Positions 11,697 through 23,034 of a DNA stretch of 64,000 nucleotides are shown here, piece by piece. The first letter of the stretch is position 1, and every line of letters starts with the position of its first letter. Below the pieces are notes generated by a model. That model saw nothing but the letters and a program-made list of their open reading frames with translations, did not search any database and was not told the DNA's origin. Made by a program: the position numbers and the translations under genes. The DNA is from Zea mays (lineage: Eukaryota; Streptophyta; Magnoliopsida; Poales; Poaceae), in NCBI RefSeq assembly GCF_902167145.1, contig NC_050098.1, forward strand, positions 32,482,501 to 32,546,500. Reading direction: 5' to 3'.

Positions 11697-12923
11697 TGAA
11701 AGGGAAATGTGCCCTTGGGCCATTTCTAAGTATTTTGGTGGTTTAGTGCCCAACACAAGTGCCTAAGTGTAAAAAGGTGGACAAAGTACAAATCAAGGAT
11801 AAAGGTATGTTTCTCAGACTTAGTACATTGTTTTATGGACTAATGTATTGTGTCTAAGTGCTGGAAACAGGAAAAATCCAATTGGAAATGTCTTGGCTCG
11901 AGCAACCAAGACTCTGCTGAGTCTGGGAGCACCGGACTGTCCGGTGGTGCACCGGACAGTGTCCGGTGCGCCAGGCTGGCTCGAGCGAAGTGGCCGCTCT
12001 CGGGAATTCACCGGCGACGTACGACTATAATTCACCGGACTGTCCGGTGTGCACCGGACTGTCCGGTGAGCCAACGGTCGGCCGGGCCAACGGTCGGCCG
12101 CGCAATCTGCGCGGGACACGTGGCCGAGCCAACGGCTAGAAGGGGGCACCGGACTGTCTGGTGCGCCAACGGCTCTCAGGTTGCCAACGGTCGACTGTGC
12201 CATTTTTGGAAGGAAATCGGGTACCGGATAGTGTCCGGTGTGCACCGGACTATCCGGTGCGCCAGACGACAGAAGGCAAGATCAGCCTTCCTAGATTGCT
12301 CTCAACGGCTCCTAGCTGCCTTGGGGCTATAAAAGGGACCCCTAGGCGCATGGAGGAGAACACCAAGCATTCCTACAACATTCCTAAGCACCAAGACATC
12401 GATTCCGCGCCTTTGATTCTTTGCGATAGCAATTAGAGCTCTAGTTGAGTGGTGAACTCATTGAGTTGTGTTGTGAGCTCTCGTTGCGACTTGTGTGCGT
12501 GGTGTTGCTGTGATTTCTTGTCTTGAGTGCGTTGCTAATCCCTCCCTTGCTCCATGCTTCTTTGTGAATTTCAAGTGTAAGGGCGAGAGGCTCCAAGTTG
12601 TGGAGATTCCTCGCAAACGGGATTAAGAAAAGCAAGCAAAACACCGTGGTATTCAAGTGGGTCTTTGGACCGCTTGAGAGGGGTTGATTGCAACCCTCGT
12701 CCGTTGGGACGCCACAACGTGGAGTAGGCAAGAGTTGGTCTTGGCCGAACCACGGGATAACCACCGTGCCATCTCTGTGATTGATCTTGTTGGTTATTGT
12801 GTTTTGTTGAAGATTCCTCTCTAGCCACTTGGCGGTTATTGTGCTAACACTTAACCAAGTTTTTGTGGCCTAAGTTTTAAGTGTTACAGGATCACCTATT
12901 CACCCCCCCTCTAGGTGCTCTCA
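11697..12923 (+). repeat. Element C 5' LTR
   Basis: 1227-bp LTR, TGAAAGGG to GTGCTCTCA. The palindrome cluster spans 11930-12260. A TATA box TATAAAA at 12328-12334 is followed by the transcribed R/U5 part. The LTR is 24 bp shorter than its partner because whole palindrome units have been gained or lost. Confidence 0.95.
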
Positions 12924-12925
12924 AT

Positions 12926-12939
12926 TGGTATCAAAGTCG
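12926..12939 (+). promoter_or_regulatory. Element C primer-binding site (TGGTATCAAAGTCG)
   Basis: It lies two bases after the 5' LTR. TGGTATCA is the usual copia start, complementary to the 3' end of initiator methionine tRNA; the later bases deviate from the common TGGTATCAGAGC. Confidence 0.8.
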
Positions 12940-12972
12940 TTCTCTTCACAAAGGGACTAACCGCCCGAAGAG

Positions 12973-15195
12973 ATGGATCCTAAGGGGAAGGGAATCGTGA
13001 TCAACGACAAAGAGAAGGAATCCTTCGTCAACGAGCCGAAGGATGACAAGCCTACTGACTCCGGCTCGGGCCATAGACGGAGAGATGGGAAGAAGAAGAA
13101 GACAAGGCGCATCAAAGAAGTTGTCTACTACGACGACAGCGACGAGTCTACTTCTTCCCAAAAGGACGACGACCACAACGACTACGAGAGAAGGAAATCG
13201 GTCAATTCGAACTTTTCTTTTGATTACTCTCGTATTCCTCAAAGTACAAATGCTCATTTATTATCTATTCCACTTGGTAAACCTCCTCACTTTGATGGAG
13301 AGGACTACGGATTTTGGAGTCACAAAATACGTAGTCACTTGTTCTCTCTCCATCCTAGTATATGGGAGATTGTAGAGAGTGGAATGCACTTTGATAGTTC
13401 GGATAGTCCCATGTTCATTAATGAGCAAATTCATAAGAATGCACAAGCTACTACTGTTCTTCTAGCTTCATTGTGCAGGGATGAATACCACAAAGTGAGC
13501 GGCTTGGATAACGCCAAGCAGATCTGGGACACCCTCAAGATTTCACATGAGGGGAACGACGTCACCTTGCTCACCAAGATGGAGTTGGTGGAGGGCGAGC
13601 TTGGACGATTCGCGATGATAAGGGGCGAGGAGCCGACACAAACATACAACCGGCTCAAGACCCTTATCAACAAAATAAGGAGCTACGGAAGCACGCGATG
13701 GACGGACCACGACGTCGTCCGACTGATGCTAAGGTCCTTTACCGTTCTTGATCCTCATTTGGTGAATAATATTCGTGAGAATCCCAGGTACACCAAAATG
13801 TCGCCCAAAGAAGTCCTTGGAAAATTCGTAAGCGGGCGAATGATGATCAAGGAGGTGAGGTACGTGGACGACGCATTGAATGGTCCAATCAACGAGCCTC
13901 AACCCCTTGCTCTCAAGGCAACAAGAAGCAAGGAGGCGCTACCTAGCAAGGTGGCACAAATTGAGGCGGCCGGACTTAATGATGAAGAGATGGCCCTCAT
14001 CATCAAGAGATTCAAGACGGCGCTAAAGGGTCGCAAGGGGCAGCCAAGCAAGACCAAGACAAAGGGGAAGCGCTCATGCTTCAAATGTGGTAAGCTTGGT
14101 CATTTTATTGCTAACTGTCCCGACAATGATAGTGATCAGGATCAAGGGAACAAGAGGGAAAAGAAGAAGAACTATAAGAAGGCAAAGGGCGAGGCACATC
14201 TTGGTAAGGAGTGGGATTCGGATTGCTCCTCGTCCGACTCCGACAATGAAGGACTCGTCGCCACCGCCTTCAACAAGTCATCCCTCTTCCCCAACGAGCG
14301 TCACACATGCCTTATGGCAAGGGAGAAGAAGGTATGTACTCGAGACTCTACTTATGCTTCGTCAAGTGAGGACGAATCTAGTGATGAGGATGAAATAGAT
14401 TATTCATGTTTATTTAAGGGCCTAGATAGAACCAAGGTAGATAAAATTAATGAATTGATTGATGCCTTGAATGATAAGAATAGACTTTTAGAAAAACAAG
14501 AGGACTTGTTGTATGAAGAACATGACAAATTTCTAGAAGCACAAAAATCTCATGCCTTAGAAGCTAAGAGAAATGAAATGCTTTCTTGTGAATTATCTTC
14601 TTGCCATAAGACAATTTCTAGCTTAAGGAGCATTAATGATGATTTGAATGCTAAGTTAGAAATAGCTAGTAAATCTACAACTTGTGTAGAAAATGTTGTT
14701 GTTTGCAATAGATGTAAAGATTTTGATATTGATGCTTGTAGTGAACACATAGCTTCTATTGTAAAATTAAATGATGAAATGGCTAGTCTTAATGCCCAAC
14801 TTAAGGCTAGCAAAAGTGATTTTGATAAACTAAAATTTGCTAGGGATGCCTACACGATTGGTAGACACCCCTCAATTAAGGTTGGGCTTGGCTTCAAGAG
14901 GGAAGCCAAGAACTTAACAAGCCATAAGGCTCCCATCTCCGCCAAGGAGAAAGGGAAGGCCCCTATGGCAAGTAGTACTAAAAAGAACCATGCTTTTATG
15001 TATAATGATAGAAGACAGTCTCATAGGAGTTGTAATGCTTTTGATTCACATGCCTATGATTCTTATGCCATGTATGCTTCCAGTTCTTCCTATATGTATG
15101 GTAGAAATATGCCTAGGAAAAATATTCATCATGTGCCTAGAAAGAATATTGTTCATGTTCCTAGAAAAGTTATGAATGGTCCCTCTACAATTTAA
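12973..15195 (+). CDS. Element C gag (Sirevirus type, 740 aa)
   Basis: Structural nucleocapsid protein of the element. It starts at the first ATG after the primer-binding site (MDPKGKGIVIN). A basic, Lys-rich head is followed by the copia gag core (about residues 90-290). A CCHC zinc knuckle starts at Cys369 (CFKCGKLGHFIANC, spacing 2-4-4). An acidic serine stretch and a long coiled coil (about 490-650) come next; such a long coiled-coil tail is a known Sirevirus trait. The frame stops at 15193-15195, but gag-like sequence continues in the same frame to WVPKTQA and a TAA at 15361-15363. The first stop may therefore be a nonsense mutation that removes about 55 residues. Confidence 0.88.
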   Translation: MDPKGKGIVINDKEKESFVNEPKDDKPTDSGSGHRRRDGKKKKTRRIKEVVYYDDSDESTSSQKDDDHNDYERRKSVNSNFSFDYSRIPQSTNAHLLSIPLGKPPHFDGEDYGFWSHKIRSHLFSLHPSIWEIVESGMHFDSSDSPMFINEQIHKNAQATTVLLASLCRDEYHKVSGLDNAKQIWDTLKISHEGNDVTLLTKMELVEGELGRFAMIRGEEPTQTYNRLKTLINKIRSYGSTRWTDHDVVRLMLRSFTVLDPHLVNNIRENPRYTKMSPKEVLGKFVSGRMMIKEVRYVDDALNGPINEPQPLALKATRSKEALPSKVAQIEAAGLNDEEMALIIKRFKTALKGRKGQPSKTKTKGKRSCFKCGKLGHFIANCPDNDSDQDQGNKREKKKNYKKAKGEAHLGKEWDSDCSSSDSDNEGLVATAFNKSSLFPNERHTCLMAREKKVCTRDSTYASSSEDESSDEDEIDYSCLFKGLDRTKVDKINELIDALNDKNRLLEKQEDLLYEEHDKFLEAQKSHALEAKRNEMLSCELSSCHKTISSLRSINDDLNAKLEIASKSTTCVENVVVCNRCKDFDIDACSEHIASIVKLNDEMASLNAQLKASKSDFDKLKFARDAYTIGRHPSIKVGLGFKREAKNLTSHKAPISAKEKGKAPMASSTKKNHAFMYNDRRQSHRSCNAFDSHAYDSYAMYASSSSYMYGRNMPRKNIHHVPRKNIVHVPRKVMNGPSTI

Positions 15196-15376
15196 TATGC
15201 TTTAAATGCTTCCTTTGCTATTTGTAGAAAGGATAGGAAGATAGTTGCTAGAAAATTAGGGGCAAAATGCAAGGGTGATAAAACTTGCATTTGGGTCCCT
15301 AAGGAAATTGTGACTAACCTTGTAGGACCCAACAAGAGTTGGGTACCTAAGACCCAAGCCTAAATTTGCCTTGCAG

Positions 15377-18300
15377 GTTTATGCATCCGGGGGCTCAAGC
15401 TGGATTATCGACAGCGGATGCACAAACCATATGACAGGGGAGAAGAAGATGTTCACCTCCTACGTCAAAAATAAGGATTCCCATGATTCAATTATATTCG
15501 GTGATGGGAACCAAGGCAAGGTAAAAGGGTTAGGTAAAATTGCTATTTCATCTGAGCACTGTATCTCTAATGTGTTTTTAGTTGAGTCTCTTGGATATAA
15601 TTTACTATCTGTCAGTCAATTATGTAATATGGGATATAATTGTCTATTTACAAATGTAGATGTGTCTGTCTTTAGAAGATGTGATGGTTCACTAGCTTTT
15701 AAGGGTGTACTAGACGGCAAACTTTATTTAGTTGATTTTGCAAAAGAGGAGGCCGGTCTGGATGCATGCTTAATGGCTAAGACTTGCATGGGCTGGTTGT
15801 GGCATCGCCGCTTAGCACATGTGGTGATGAAGAACCTTCACAAGCTTCTAAAGGGAGAACATGTGATAGGTTTGACTAACGTGCAATTCGAAAAAGATAG
15901 ACCTTGTGCAGCTTGTCAAGCAGGTAAACAAGTGGGAGGAGCACATCACGGCAAGAATGTGATGACCACTTTAAGACCTCTGGAGCTGCTGCATATGGAC
16001 CTCTTCGGACCCGTAGCCTATCTGAGCATAGGAGGAAGTAAGTATGGTCTAGTTATTGTTGATGACTTTTCCCGCTTCACTTGGGTGTTCTTTTTGCAGG
16101 ATAAGTCTAAAACCCAAGGGACCCTCAAGCGCTTCCTAAGGAGAGCTCAAAATGAGTTTGAGCTCAAGGTGAAGAAGATAAGGAGCGACAATGGGTCCGA
16201 ATTCAAGAATCTTCAAGTGGAGGAGTTCCTTGAGGAGGAGGGGATCAAGCACGAGTTCTCCGCTCCCTACACACCTCAGCAAAATGGTGTGGTAGAGAGG
16301 AAGAACAGGACGCTCATAGATATGGTGAGGACTATGATTGGAGAATTCAAGACCCCCGAGCGCTTTTGGTCGGAAGCCGTGAACACGGCTTGCCACGCCA
16401 TCAACAGGGTCTACCTTCACCGCCTCCTCAAGAAGACTTCATACGAGCTGCTAACTAGTAACAAACCCAATGTGTCTTATTTTCGTGTATTTGGGAGCAA
16501 GTGTTATATTCTTGTGAAGAAAGGTAGAACCTCTAAATTTGCTCCCAAAGCTGTAGAAGGCTTTTTATTAGGTTATGATTCAAATACAAAGGTGTATAGG
16601 GTCTTCAACAAATCATCGGGTTTGGTTGAAGTCTCTAGCGACGTTGTATTTGATGAGACTAATGGCTCTCCAAGAGAGCAAGTTGTTGATCTTGATGATG
16701 TAGATGAAGAAGACGTTCCAACGGTCGCGATACGCACCATGGCGATTGGAGATGTACGGCCTCAGGAACAATTGGAGCAAGATCAACCGTCTTCCTCAAC
16801 TATGGTGCATCCCCCAACCCTAGATGACGAACAAGTACCTCAAGTGGAGGCGCATGATCAAGGGGGAGCACAGGATGATCAAGTTGAAGAGGAAGAAGCA
16901 CCTCAGGCACCTCCAACCCAAGTTCGAGCGACGATCCAAAGGGATCATCCCGTCGACCAAATATTGGGTGATATTAGCAAGGGAGTAACTACTCGTTCAA
17001 GATTAGTTAATTTCTGTGCACTTTGTCTCTTCTATTGAGCCTTTCAGGGTAGAAGAGGCCTTGCTAGATCCGGACTGGGTGTTGGCCATGCAGGAGGAAC
17101 TCAACAATTTCAAGCGCAATGAAGTTTGGACACTAGTGCCTCGTCCCAAGCAAAATGTTGTGGGAACCAAGTGGGTGTTCCGCAACAAACAGGACGAGCA
17201 CGGGGTGGTGACGAGGAACAAGGCTCGACTTGTGGCAAAAGGTTATGCCCAAGTCGCAGGTTTGGACTTTGAGGAGACTTTTGCTCCTGTGGCTAGGCTA
17301 GAATCAATTCGTATCTTGCTAGCATATGCCGCTCACCATTCTTTCAGGTTGTACCAAATGGATGTGAAGAGCGCTTTCCTCAACGGGCCGATCAAAGAGG
17401 AGGTGTACGTGGAGCAACCCCCTGGCTTCGAGGATGAACGGTACCCCGACCACGTGTGTAAGCTCTCTAAGGCGCTCTATGGAATTAAGCAAGCCCCAAG
17501 AGCATGGTATGAATGCCTTAGAGACTTTTTAATTGCTAATGCTTTCAAGGTTGGGAAAGCCGATCCAACTCTTTTTACCAAGACTTGCGATGGTGATCTT
17601 TTTGTGTGCCAAATTTATGTCGATGACATAATATTTGGTTCTACTAATCAAAAGTCTTGTGAAGAGTTTAGCAGGGTTATGACGCAGAAATTCGAGATGT
17701 CGATGATGGGCGAGTTGAACTACTTCCTTGGGTTCCAAGTGAAGCAACTCAAGGACGACACTTTCATCTCCCAAACGAAGTACACGCAAGACTTGCTAAA
17801 GCGGTTTGGGATGAAGGACGCCAAGCCCGCAAAGACGTCGATGGGAACTGACGGACACACCGACCTCAACAAAGGAGGTAAGTCCGTTGATCAAAAAGCA
17901 TACCGGTCCATGATAGGTTCTTTGCTTTATTTATGTGCTAGTAGACTGGATATTATGCTTAGCGTATGCATGTGTGCTAGATTTCAATCCGATCCTAAGG
18001 AGTGTCACTTAGTGGCTGTGAAGCGAATTCTTCGATACTTAGTCGCTACGCCTTGCTTCGGGATCTGGTATCCAAAGGGGTCTAACTTTGACTTGATTGG
18101 GTACTCAGATTCCGACTATGCTGGATGTAAGGTCGATAGGAAGAGTACATCGGGGACGTGCCAATTCTTAGGAAGGTCCCTGGTGTCATGGAATTCTAAG
18201 AAACAAACTTCCGTTGCCCTATCCACCGCTGAGGCCGAGTATGTTGCCGCAGGACAGTGTTGCGCGCAACTACTTTGGATGAGGCAAACCCTCAGGGACT

Positions 18301-18569
18301 TTGGCTACAATCTGAGCAAAGTCCCACTCCTATGTGATAATGAGAGTGCTATCCGAATAGCGGAAAATCCTGTTGAACACAGCCGCACAAAGCACATTGA
18401 CATCCGGCATCACTTTTTGAGAAACCACCAGCAAAAGGGAGATATCGAAGTGTTTCATGTTAGCACCGAGAACCAGCTAGCCGATATCTTTACCAAGCCT
18501 CTAGATGAGAAGACCTTTTGCAGGCTGCGTAGTGAGCTAAATGTCTTAGATTCACGGAATTTGGATTGA
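15377..18569 (+). pseudogene. Element C pol (protease, integrase, RT, RNase H), one frameshift
   Basis: The polyprotein frame lies +1 to gag and begins after TTGCAG at 15371-15376 without an ATG. Domains in order: aspartic protease (IDSGCTNHM), integrase zinc region ([17 protein letters not shown]), integrase core with the Asp, Asp and Glu boxes ([20 protein letters not shown], then [19 protein letters not shown]), RT with [12 protein letters not shown] and YVDD, and RNase H ([14 protein letters not shown]). Compared with A, eight bases are missing near 17019-17025, which ends the first frame at 17038. The second part runs open to 18569. No other break is visible, so this copy probably died through that single deletion. 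Confidence 0.92.
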
Positions 18570-19357
18570 ATTGTAGCAAACATGTGTTTATGCCTTTGAT
18601 CATGTTCATTCTGCATTTTGTTGCTTATTGTGGTGCTCAAGTTGTACATACACTCCCTTGACCTCACAAGTCCTTTTTGCAAGTGATGCACATATTTAGG
18701 GGGAGCTGTGCTACAACTTGACCCTTTGAGACTAACCATATGCTTGAGTTTGCTTGTTTTAGTCTCAAAGGAGGTTTGAAAAGGAAAAGGTGGACTTGGA
18801 CCATGAAAGACTTCCACTGCACTCCGATGAGAGGGTAACTTATTCCAAGTTCATCTCATGTACTCTTATTGCCTTTGTGTTCTTATTTGAAGATTTTGGT
18901 GAGGCAATGGGGTTAAGGGGCCAAGATTGATCCCGTTTTGGTGCTTGATGCCAAAGGGGGAGAAAATAAAGGCCAAAGCGATAAATGGATCAGCTACCAC
19001 TTGAGAGATTTTGAAAACAGTAGAATAGAGCTTTTGGTTTGTCAAAACTCTTTTATTGTCTCTCTGGTCAAATGTTGGTTTCTTGTGGGGAGAAGTATTG
19101 ATTATGGGAAAAAGGGGAGTTTTTGAAATCTTGAATCAATTTCTCTTGGAATGACTCTCTTTATGTCTTAACATGTGTGTTTGACTTAGAGATAGAAATT
19201 TGAGTTTGATTTGCAAAAACAAACCAAGTGGTGGCAAAGGGTGATCCATATATGTCAAATTTGAATCAAAACAATTTGAGTTCTTATTTGAATTGATTTT
19301 GTATTTGTTCTACTTGCTTTATATTGTGTTGGCATAAATCACCAAAAAAGGGGAGAT
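18570..19357 (+). other. Element C non-coding tract with multiple polypurine runs
   Basis: No gene. G-rich purine runs occur near 18699, 18954, 19106 and at the LTR border (19343-19357). An LTR-edge-like motif (TTTGAAAAGGAAAAGG) is present at 18775, about 580 bases before the LTR. Confidence 0.75.
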
Positions 19358-20608
19358 TGAAAGGGAAATGTGCCCTTGGGCCATTTCTAAGTATTTTGGT
19401 GGTTTAGTGCCCAACACAAGTGCCTAAGTGTAAAAAGGTGGACAAAGTACAAATCAAGGATAAAGGTATGTTTCTCAGACTTAGTACATTGTTTTATGGA
19501 CTAATGTATTGTGTCTAAGTGCTGGAAACAGGAAAAATCCAATTGGAAATGTCTTGGCTCGAGCAGCCAAGACTCTGCTGAGTCTAGGAGCACCGAACTG
19601 TCCGGTGGGGCACCAGACAGTGTCCGGTGGTGCACCGGACAGTGTCCGGTGCGCCAGGCTGGCTCGAGCGAAGTGGCCGCTCTCGGGAATTCACCGGCGA
19701 CGTACGGCTATAATTCACCGGACTGTCCGGTGAGCCAACGGTCGGCCGGGCCAATGGTCGGCCGCGCAATCTGCGCGGGACACGTGGCCGAGCCAACGGC
19801 TAGAATGGGGCACCGGATTGTCCGGTGTGCACCGGACATGTCCGGTGCGCCAACGGCTCGCAGGCTGCCAACGGTCGACTGCACCATTTTTGGAAGGAAA
19901 TCGGGCACCGGACAGTGTCCGGTGTGCACCGGACTGTCCGGTGCGCCAGACGACAGAAGGCAAGATCAGCCTTCCTAGATTGCTCTCAACGGCTCCTAGC
20001 TGCCTTGGGGCTATAAAAGGAACCCCTAGGCGCATGGAGGAGAACACCAAGCATTCCTACAACATTCCTAAGCACCAAGACATCGATTCCGCGCCTTTGA
20101 TTCTTTGCGATAGCAATTAGAGCTCTAGTTGAGTGGTGAACTCATTGAGTTGTGTTGTGAGCTCTCGTTGCGACTTGTGTGCGTGGTGTTGCTGTGATTT
20201 CTTGTCTTGAGTGCGTTGCTAATCCCTCCCTTGCTCCGTGCTTCTTTGTGAATTTCAAGTGTAAGGGCGAGAGGCTCCAAGTTGTGGAGATTCCTCGCAA
20301 ACGGGATTGAGAAAAGCAAGCAAAACACCGTGGTATTCAAGTGGGTCTTTGGACCGCTTGAGAGGGGTTGATTGCAACCCTCGTCCGTTGGGACGCCACA
20401 ACGTGGAGTAGGCAAGAGTTGGTCTTGGCCGAACCACGGGATAACCACCGTGACATCTCTGTGATTGATCTTGTTGGTTATTGTGTTTTGTTGAAGATTC
20501 CTCTCTAGCCACTTGGCGGTTATTGTGCTAACACTTAACCAAGTTTTTGTGGCCTAAGTTTTAAGTGTTACAGGATCACCTATTCACCCCCCCCTCTAGG
20601 TGCTCTCA
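19358..20608 (+). repeat. Element C 3' LTR
   Basis: 1251-bp copy of the 5' LTR with the same ends. The palindrome block (19590-19950) has a different number of units from the 5' copy. The TATA box is in GGGGCTATAAAAGG near 20008. Confidence 0.95.
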
Positions 20609-21333
20609 GTGTGTACCCTCCCTTTTATAGCCCAAGGGAGGTACGTACATGGTGACCGAGCCTCGACAAGTGGGCCCAAAATCTATTGCTAGATATGAAG
20701 TAAGTGGAGCAGCGGTTCGTGGAGAACGTGCATCTTCTCTTGGTCTTCGTGTAGATCTCCTGGCTTGCCGTGGCATTGCCCCATCTAATTGGACCAGGGC
20801 GCAGGTGTAGGTTGCGGCGTAGGCTGATGCGCTACTGCATGTAGTGGTGCTCAGGCGACATCGTCCTATCTTCTCCGCTTGTTTTCCTTTGCCTCGGTAA
20901 CGCGCGAGCTACAGTGGGAGTCGTAATGATAGCAGCCCAAGCGGTACAAGGAGTCAATGGTATTGCCTCGTTAACGCATGAGTTACTGTGCGACCTATGT
21001 ATTGTAGACACATCGCCTACCAATGGGGCGGGCAGGTATACGTCTCGTCCACAGTTAATGCAGAGGTGCTTTACACTTAGAGGCCGACGTCAGGCTTTCC
21101 CCGATGGCTTATGTCACATGTCGTAGAACACGTGGCAGCATCGGGCCTTGCCTTGTGTGGGGAGTAGTGACTAGGACCACCCTTTCTAGTGTCATGGGGA
21201 GGTCCTGTCTCCTCCGGTGTTGGCCAACACGTGGCAGCATCGACCCCCCTTAGGCTAGAGGTCTGAGTGGCCTGCCATGAGGGTAGGGGTTGTTCCCGAG
21301 GGTCCAGCCCTCGGGCGCAGGTGCTGAGAGCCT
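20609..21333 (-). mobile_element. Degenerate LTR-retrotransposon-like relic, right half
   Basis: Continues the relic of 9448-11696 across element C. The minus strand holds a TATAAAA box at 20623-20629 inside a GGGCTATAAAAGGGAGG context, as in an LTR promoter. The far end (21185-21330) matches 9490-9645. No open frame with a known domain is present. Confidence 0.4.
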
Positions 21334-21840
21334 TGAAACAGAAATGCGCCCATGGGCCATTTCTAGTTGTTTTGGTGATCAAATGCTCAACACATTATTA
21401 TGTACTAACAACTCCACATATGAGCATGAGCACATGTTTTTGTAAAGTAAATTGAGGATTACAAGAAAAAGCATCCTTTGGGCTTAGAAATGGACAGACT
21501 GAAACATCTATGGATCAAAGTGAAAAAGGTATGCTTCTAGCACTTAGTCAATTGTTTTAGGTACTAATCATGTTTGTACAAGTGCTAGGGACCATATAAA
21601 GTCGAGCCAAAAGGAGCAAAAGAAAGTTGGAACAAAAAGGAACAAGCTGGGATGGACTGGGCAGCACCGGACAGTCTGGTGCCACCCACCTGACTGTCCG
21701 GTGACCATCCTGCCGTACTGGCCACTCTCGAGCTCGGTCAGGCTTCATCGGCTAAAAATCACCGGATAGTCCACGCGGAGCGCTAGACAGTCCGGTGTGA
21801 AGACAGCCAACGACTATCTGCCACGTAGAGGATTCCCAGT
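21334..21840 (+). repeat. Truncated Sirevirus LTR fragment
   Basis: Begins TGAAACAGAAATGCGCCC and continues with phrases seen in the A and C LTRs (GGGCCATTTCTA, TTTTGGTGATC..ATGC.CAACACA), followed by diverged palindrome units such as CACCGGACAG and GACTGTCCGGTG. It breaks off near 21840 before any TATA box or U5. It is an old fragment that lacks the 3' half. Confidence 0.65.
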
Positions 21841-23034
21841 ACGAATACACTATACAAGACCAAGATCATGACACACCTAAGGAGCGTAGGACCATGTTCA
21901 CGGGGATGGGACACCAGGGCCTACAACAAGCGTATTGGACCTCAATTCTGGCAGTGAAAGACAAGGTTCGTCTTCACCCCTTCTCCCCTATATGAATTAT
22001 CCGATCGATGAAGTGATTCAGCAACCCATGAGGTGGGTGTATCAATGGGAGGAGTCTGAGTACTACCAAATGTTATTGGACTCGTGTAGTACGACTTCTG
22101 CATGGACTGGACATACTTGTGTGGAGTATAAAAACAATGGATGCGTGAGCAAGATATTATGTTTCTCTCGTTGGAGGGGTATAATACGCCACACAATCAG
22201 TAGAATGCACACCCGTGGGAATGATCTTCACCAGAGGGTGCATTGTATCTTCGATGTTATTTGTGAACTATAAAATTGTGACATATAATGTATTTGAACT
22301 ACTAAATATTGTTATTGGACTTATGATAACATTTGGACCATTTTTTATTCAATTAATGTGACCTAAACATGCTTTTATTTGCCAAAAAACAAGAGGTTCG
22401 GTTTCGCCTGATCTGTTGTTGGTTTATCGGTTTTGGAACCGATTAATCGTCATATCGACCAATAAACCGATGATGAGACGTTTCAATTCAAAAATTGGTT
22501 TGGATTTGAATATATCAATTTCTACTGCTTTACACCAATCTATCGTGATTAATCAAATATTGGTTCCAGCCGGTTTTTAGGTAGCAACCCGATTTGGTGA
22601 ACTTTGCCCTTACCTGTTACCCTAGAACTAGAAAGATCATAGAAAGATGAAAGAGTTGGGTTGGTACCATCAATGAAGATTGTACAAAATCAAGGGTCCA
22701 AATGGGTACAGTAGATAATAATTGTGGTCCAGCTGGCTCCCACGTCATGAGACCAGCCAGATCAGCCAGCAACGGTCACTTCTACGGTGCGCCGGCGGCA
22801 CAATCACGACAACCACTCACTCCTCTCCACGTGGCCACCTGCCTCTTACCCAACGGCTATTTCACCATGTCCCCATCCCCAGCCGCAGCCGGCCTCCCGC
22901 GTCCCCGCCTGTCGCTAGTTCTCTCGCCTTGACCGCAGAAATAAAACGAAAAAAAAACAGCGCGCCACCGCCACCAACCAAACAGAGGAAAAGGAGGGGA
23001 GGAAGAAGCGGAGGAGAGAGAAACCCTAATCGAG
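21841..23034. other. Spacer upstream of the OTU-domain gene
   Basis: I see no supported gene. A short open frame at 21935-22273 has no recognisable domain and AT-rich surroundings. Around 22430-22480 there is an imperfect hairpin built on GGTTTATCGG and CCAATAAACC. From about 22700 the sequence becomes GC-rich, and a purine-rich leader precedes the gene start at 23035. No clear TATA box was found. Confidence 0.5.

Larger units (their letters stand above)
11697..20608 (+). mobile_element. Element C: full-length Sirevirus (Ty1-copia) with target-site duplication GTGTG
   Basis: This 8.9-kb element has both LTRs (11697-12923 and 19358-20608), a primer-binding site, gag, pol and a terminal polypurine tract. 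The 5-bp duplication GTGTG flanks it at 11692-11696 and 20609-20613, proving a single insertion event into the older relic around it. Gag opens normally but has a stop near its tail, and pol carries an 8-base deletion, so the copy is structurally complete but not autonomous. It shares its LTR type with element A. Confidence 0.96.

Noticed and set aside
11930..12262. Regularly repeated palindromes resembling a CRISPR array
   Set aside because: Irregular spacing, no unique spacers of constant length, and located in a plant retrotransposon LTR.
11820..12332. Open frames with repeated TVRC/CAPDxPV phrases in LTRs (also near 19511-19978, 44644-45263, 52879-53451, 54250-55104, 62430-63284)
   Set aside because: They are translations of the CACCGGACTGTCCGGTG palindromes in retrotransposon LTRs and occur on both strands.
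21935..22273. 112-codon frame (MDLNSGSERQGSSS..)
   Set aside because: No domain, AT-rich surroundings, no splice or promoter context, and no second copy to support it.
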